A DNA stretch of 64,000 bases from Cryptomeria japonica (taxonomy: Eukaryota > Streptophyta > Pinopsida > Cupressales > Cupressaceae). How positions within the stretch are numbered: the first letter of the stretch is position 1; each line of letters starts with the position of its first letter. The DNA is taken from the NCBI RefSeq assembly GCF_030272615.1, contig NC_081406.1, forward strand, positions 401,092,939 through 401,156,938, written 5' to 3'. The position numbers were made by a program, and so were the translations under genes. Below are positions 60,621 through 64,000 of the stretch, in pieces. Below the pieces are notes generated by a model. It was not told where the DNA came from. It searched no databases and worked only from the letters and a program-made list of their open reading frames with translations.

Positions 60621-63090
60621 GTAAGGGAGTGTGGAATGGAAAGGTATCCCACCATGGCTTGAAATTGGTCCACATTCAGATCAGTAGGAACGGCAGTGTC
60701 TCTCAAGATTTTGTCAAGAATAGCTTTATGTACGGGGGATATGCGTAAGAGCTCAAGGATGGAGATGAGCGCGGGTGTCTTCCCTAACTATTCTACAAGG
60801 TCATACTCAGGTTTGGTTGATGAGGAGGTAGTGTTCTTGGCTGGAGCACCTTGCAAAGTGATTTTACCTCGATGAGTTGTGACATGACATTCAGAGGTAG
60901 GTTCGGAAGAAGATCCAACGCCTTTTAGGACAATCCTGGGTCTCCGGGTAGAATTCTCAGACGTTTTGTCCTTGATGATAATGGTAGAGACATAATTGTC
61001 CATCGAGATGTGATTGATAGTTGAATCATAGTTGTAGGATGCTCTGGTATAGTTGGTTTGATCCTCTGTGGCTTTAGCTTTTCCCTTGTCATGTTTTGGG
61101 AATGGTTCCTTAAACATCTCATGTTCTTGATTGGAGGAATGTCCCTCAATCTCAATGTCACCTCTATCAATGAGATCTTGTATGATGTTCTTCAGTTGAT
61201 GACAATTTCCTATCTTATGACCCTTGCTCTTATGAAATTCACAATACTCATCATTGTTCCACCAATTTGGTTTAACCTTTGGTTCATATGGAGGAAAATC
61301 TAGAACTATGATTACCTTGTTTGCCACTAGCTTTTTGAAAACTGACTCAAGTGGTTCTCCCAATGGAGTGTACTTCCTTCATGATCTGGAAGTTGTTTGA
61401 GTATTCACTTGATTGTTTGTAGAACTTGATCCAGAAAAAATGAATTTGGGTCGCACTGTGTTGGCGTCAACAACACCATCATTGATTGTGTTCTTGTTTT
61501 TATTCCAAAATCTTGGCTTGTCTTTTCCTTTAAAGTCATCTTTGTTTTCCTTGAATATCTTAATAACTCCTTGTTCAATTAGGACCTTTTCTGTCGCTAA
61601 GCCTTTTTCAATGACGTCCTTGAAGGTGGACAAACAAACTTTCCTTAGATCATAGCCAATGTCTTTGTTAACATTCTGGGTGAACATTTCTACCATTTGT
61701 TTTTGTGGAATTTCACAAGAGCATCTGCTAGCTAGATTCTTCCATCTTTGTAAAAATGATGCAAAAGACTCTCCCTCCTTTTGCTTGGTGTTGCACAAAG
61801 TAGTGACTAATATGTCTATCTCTATGTTGTAGGAGAAATGTTGAATAAATGCCTCTGCTAAGTCACCCCATGACTTAATACCAGGTGGAAGTTGGGAGAA
61901 CCATTCCATAGCTTGATCACCTAGGCTTTGTGGGAATAATCTCATCAAATATGTCTCTTCTGCTGCTACCTCAATGCAAGCTATGAAAAACTATCTTATG
62001 TGTGGCTTAGGATCCCCTTTTCCTCTATACTTATCAAACTTAGGTGTCACAAAGTGTGTAGGAAATGGAGGCATTAGAATGCTCTTGTCAAATGGATAGG
62101 GACATATGTCTCTCATTGTGTATGTTGGCTTTGGTGTATTTATGTCCTCCATTTTCTTTTGTAAGTCCCTGATTTGTTGCTCTAAATTGGTCTTAGGTGG
62201 AGATCGACTTCTTGGACCATACCCCATGTTTGAGGCACCAGTTGGAGGCGGAGCATGTTGCATATATGGATGATATTGATCATACACATGTTCATATGGA
62301 GGAGGTCTATAATGATGCTGCATATATGGACCACTTGGTATAGATTCATGTTGAGGAACGAAATATCTGCTTTGTCCATGTATACCATACTCTACAGGCA
62401 TGTCATGTTCTAATGTGTCGCTCCCAAATTTGACACGGGGTTTCCTTGTGTCCAAATTTTGAGCATGCCTTTGAATATCCAATTGCTTTGGTGGTTGATC
62501 CTTAGCATTGGTATGTGATTGAGCATATCTTTCTGCATAAGACTTCCATAATGGTCTGTGAAGGTGAGTATCATATGCTTGACCATGTGTATGTGGGACC
62601 TCTAGTTTTTGAAACAAAGATGATGGTGATTCAGGCACCATATGTGGTCCTCTATTGCCTCCACTATTAGGTCTCCTTTGATCCATGTTGGAGTGAGGTT
62701 GTTGCAAAGGTCGATTTTCCATTATTTGAGACATGTCAAAATCATGAGGTATCTTGGCTCCACTTTGTGCCATCATTTGTAAGAAGTATTGTCTATCCCT
62801 CCTCATTATTTCCTCAACCAATCGATTGAAACGGGGATCCATAATGGATTCTTCCACATTTGCTGAATGTACTGAAAAGTTGTCCATATCATCATTGTGT
62901 GTATCATTGTTGTTTGTAGTGTCCATGTTCTCAACATTTGGAATGTTTCTATAGGCATCCATGTCAGGTAATGTAGTATGATCAAAATTGAAAAAGACAT
63001 CATTGTCATACTCATAGGAACTCATGTTTGTGGACTCTTGAGCCTCTTTAGTTTCTCTCCTAGATTTTTGGGAACGGGTTTCAACCATGA
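60621..63090 (-). pseudogene. gag of Tat C
   Basis: Best start is ATG at 63090 (MVETRSQKSRRE); a longer in-frame start at 63244 is possible. Residues 1 to about 350 are a His/Pro/Met-rich low-complexity region. ICPYPFDKSILMPPFPTHF leads to the retrotransposon gag domain (61948-61600: LMRLFPQSLGDQAMEWFSQLP, LCNTKQKEGESF). A WWNND-x-YCEFHKSKGHKIGNC zinc-like motif (about 61270) and an acidic linker follow. Internal stops are near 61988, 61370 and 60785. One frame throughout. Confidence 0.82.
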
Positions 63091-64000
63091 AATAGGTATT
63101 GATCGAGATGTGTGAGACTAGATGAAAATGGAAAAAGTATGGAAGACCAAGGGTTGGATGGAATGTAAATGAATCTGAGGTGTACTTGCAGTGTCCAAAG
63201 TGTAAGACCAAGTATTTATTTAGTAGAGTAGGTGTGACTTCCAAACAGAGGATAGTTTCTCTTGATGAGGTAAGTTGACCTTGACTCTAAGTAAGACCAA
63301 ATGAGACCCAAAGGTGATAGACCTTGATGAGGAACCACTTAGCAAAATGTTGTTGTATGTAGTGTGTTGACAAAGTATGATGAGGACAAGCAAGTGACCT
63401 TTTGAATCAAGTTTAGACAAATGTGAATGTAATGTAAGGTGTAAAGCAATGATAGATTTTGTGAGACCCAAAGACAAGTTGAATGCTAGATGAAAACCTG
63501 GAGAAACAACCTAGGAAGCTCAAGAATTTTGAAACTGATTGCTCTTGTTTGCCGGACTGTAAAATTTTTCCAATTTGTGAAGTTGTTGGTTGTGACCAAA
63601 TCTGAATGTTTGACTGTTTTTCGTGACAAGATGACACAATGTTGATGAGGACTCAATGTTTGCAAGTGTTTAGACTCAAAATGACTCTAAGAAAAGTGTG
63701 TTGTTTGATGTAAAAATATTTTGCATACACTTGAAGACACAAAAGACACAATGTTTTGCTGTTTGGTCTTGAATGTTTGAATGTTTAAAATAAGTCAAGC
63801 ACAATTCTTATGGCTGGCCAAGACAATAGTTGTTGATCCCACATGGGGTTTTACCCCCGAGGCTACGCTATTCAGAGCAGATACTTAGATGCTTGACCTC
63901 ACTGGCTCCACCTTCAACACTCACTTCTCAGGTCAGCCAAGCATCAGTCCCCACGAAAACTCCCCATGGCAAACTTTGTATCTCTACTAAGAACCGTATG
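63091..64000 (-). repeat. Leader of Tat C (right copy)
   Basis: Non-coding. 63721-64000 repeats 53151-53430 at constant offset. The corresponding LTR is expected about 1.65 kb beyond the window edge. Confidence 0.7.

Larger units (their letters stand above)
53150..64000 (-). mobile_element. Tat-lineage non-autonomous element C in tandem arrangement, partial
   Basis: From right to left: leader (63091-64000, continuing off-window), gag, protease, a linker joined to the integrase C-terminus, a 3' region with an antisense PMD remnant and tandem repeats, polypurine tract, LTR (55080-55845), primer site, and the leader of the next unit. RT, both RNase H domains and the integrase core are missing. 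The single LTR with both priming signals and the 10,570-base repeat offset indicate a tandem array sharing LTRs. Confidence 0.82.

Noticed and set aside
1-64000. CRISPR array, integron, phage or bacterial operon
   Set aside because: No regularly spaced identical repeats with unique spacers, no bacterial gene density or ribosome binding sites; the content is plant LTR retrotransposons.

Overview
This window has the character of a plant nuclear genome, most likely a large-genome seed plant such as a conifer; that assignment is inferred from element content, with no species marker seen. I found no convincing host gene, tRNA, rRNA or CRISPR array. Nearly everything is LTR retrotransposon sequence, nested and decayed, with stop codons mostly of the kind made by C-to-T or G-to-A change at methylated sites.
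Layout. (1) 1-22176, minus strand: a Ty3/gypsy Tat-lineage array, LTR-internal-LTR-internal, in which one LTR (5008-6069) carries a primer binding site on its left and a polypurine tract on its right, so it serves two units in tandem. The complete unit (5008-22176) has gag, protease, a G-patch linker, RT, RNase H, a second (archaeal-type) RNase H, integrase and, on the opposite strand, a 660-codon plant mobile domain (PMD) ORF. (2) 22177-22937: LTR fragment of family E, cut by the Tat array. (3) 23791-30342 (element F, minus) and 30831-38267 (element E, plus): two complete LTR elements with perfect 5-bp target duplications, a tRNA-iMet primer site and a polypurine tract but no pol. Each encodes a coiled-coil/zinc-knuckle ORF1 and a roughly 1,050-1,100-codon ORF2 of unknown function; the two ORF2s look homologous. 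(4) 38367-41300: a decayed unknown ORF (G) outside those insertions. (5) 42337-46994: a rearranged Ty1/copia element, a truncated LTR fused directly to RT-RNase H and then a different LTR (J). (6) 46995-48727: gypsy integrase fragment split by a solo LTR of family E (47490-48614, TSD gtcct). (7) 51706-53150: copia 5' LTR (H), primer site and start of gag, abruptly joined to (8) 53150-64000, minus strand: a second Tat family (C) whose LTR (55080-55845) is again flanked by both primer site and polypurine tract. Its gag-protease frame runs into an integrase C-terminus with the catalytic pol missing, and it has its own truncated antisense PMD.
How the parts may work together. E and F lack RT and integrase but share with copia elements the tRNA-iMet primer site, a 32-base sequence across the polypurine tract/LTR junction (with J), and a roughly 70-bp LTR block (F with H). 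The simplest reading is that they are non-autonomous partners mobilised by copia enzymes. Tat C may similarly depend on an autonomous Tat element such as B. The strongest candidates for something undescribed are the E/F two-ORF pol-less superfamily and the antisense PMD ORF kept in one frame inside Tat elements. All comparisons were made by eye.
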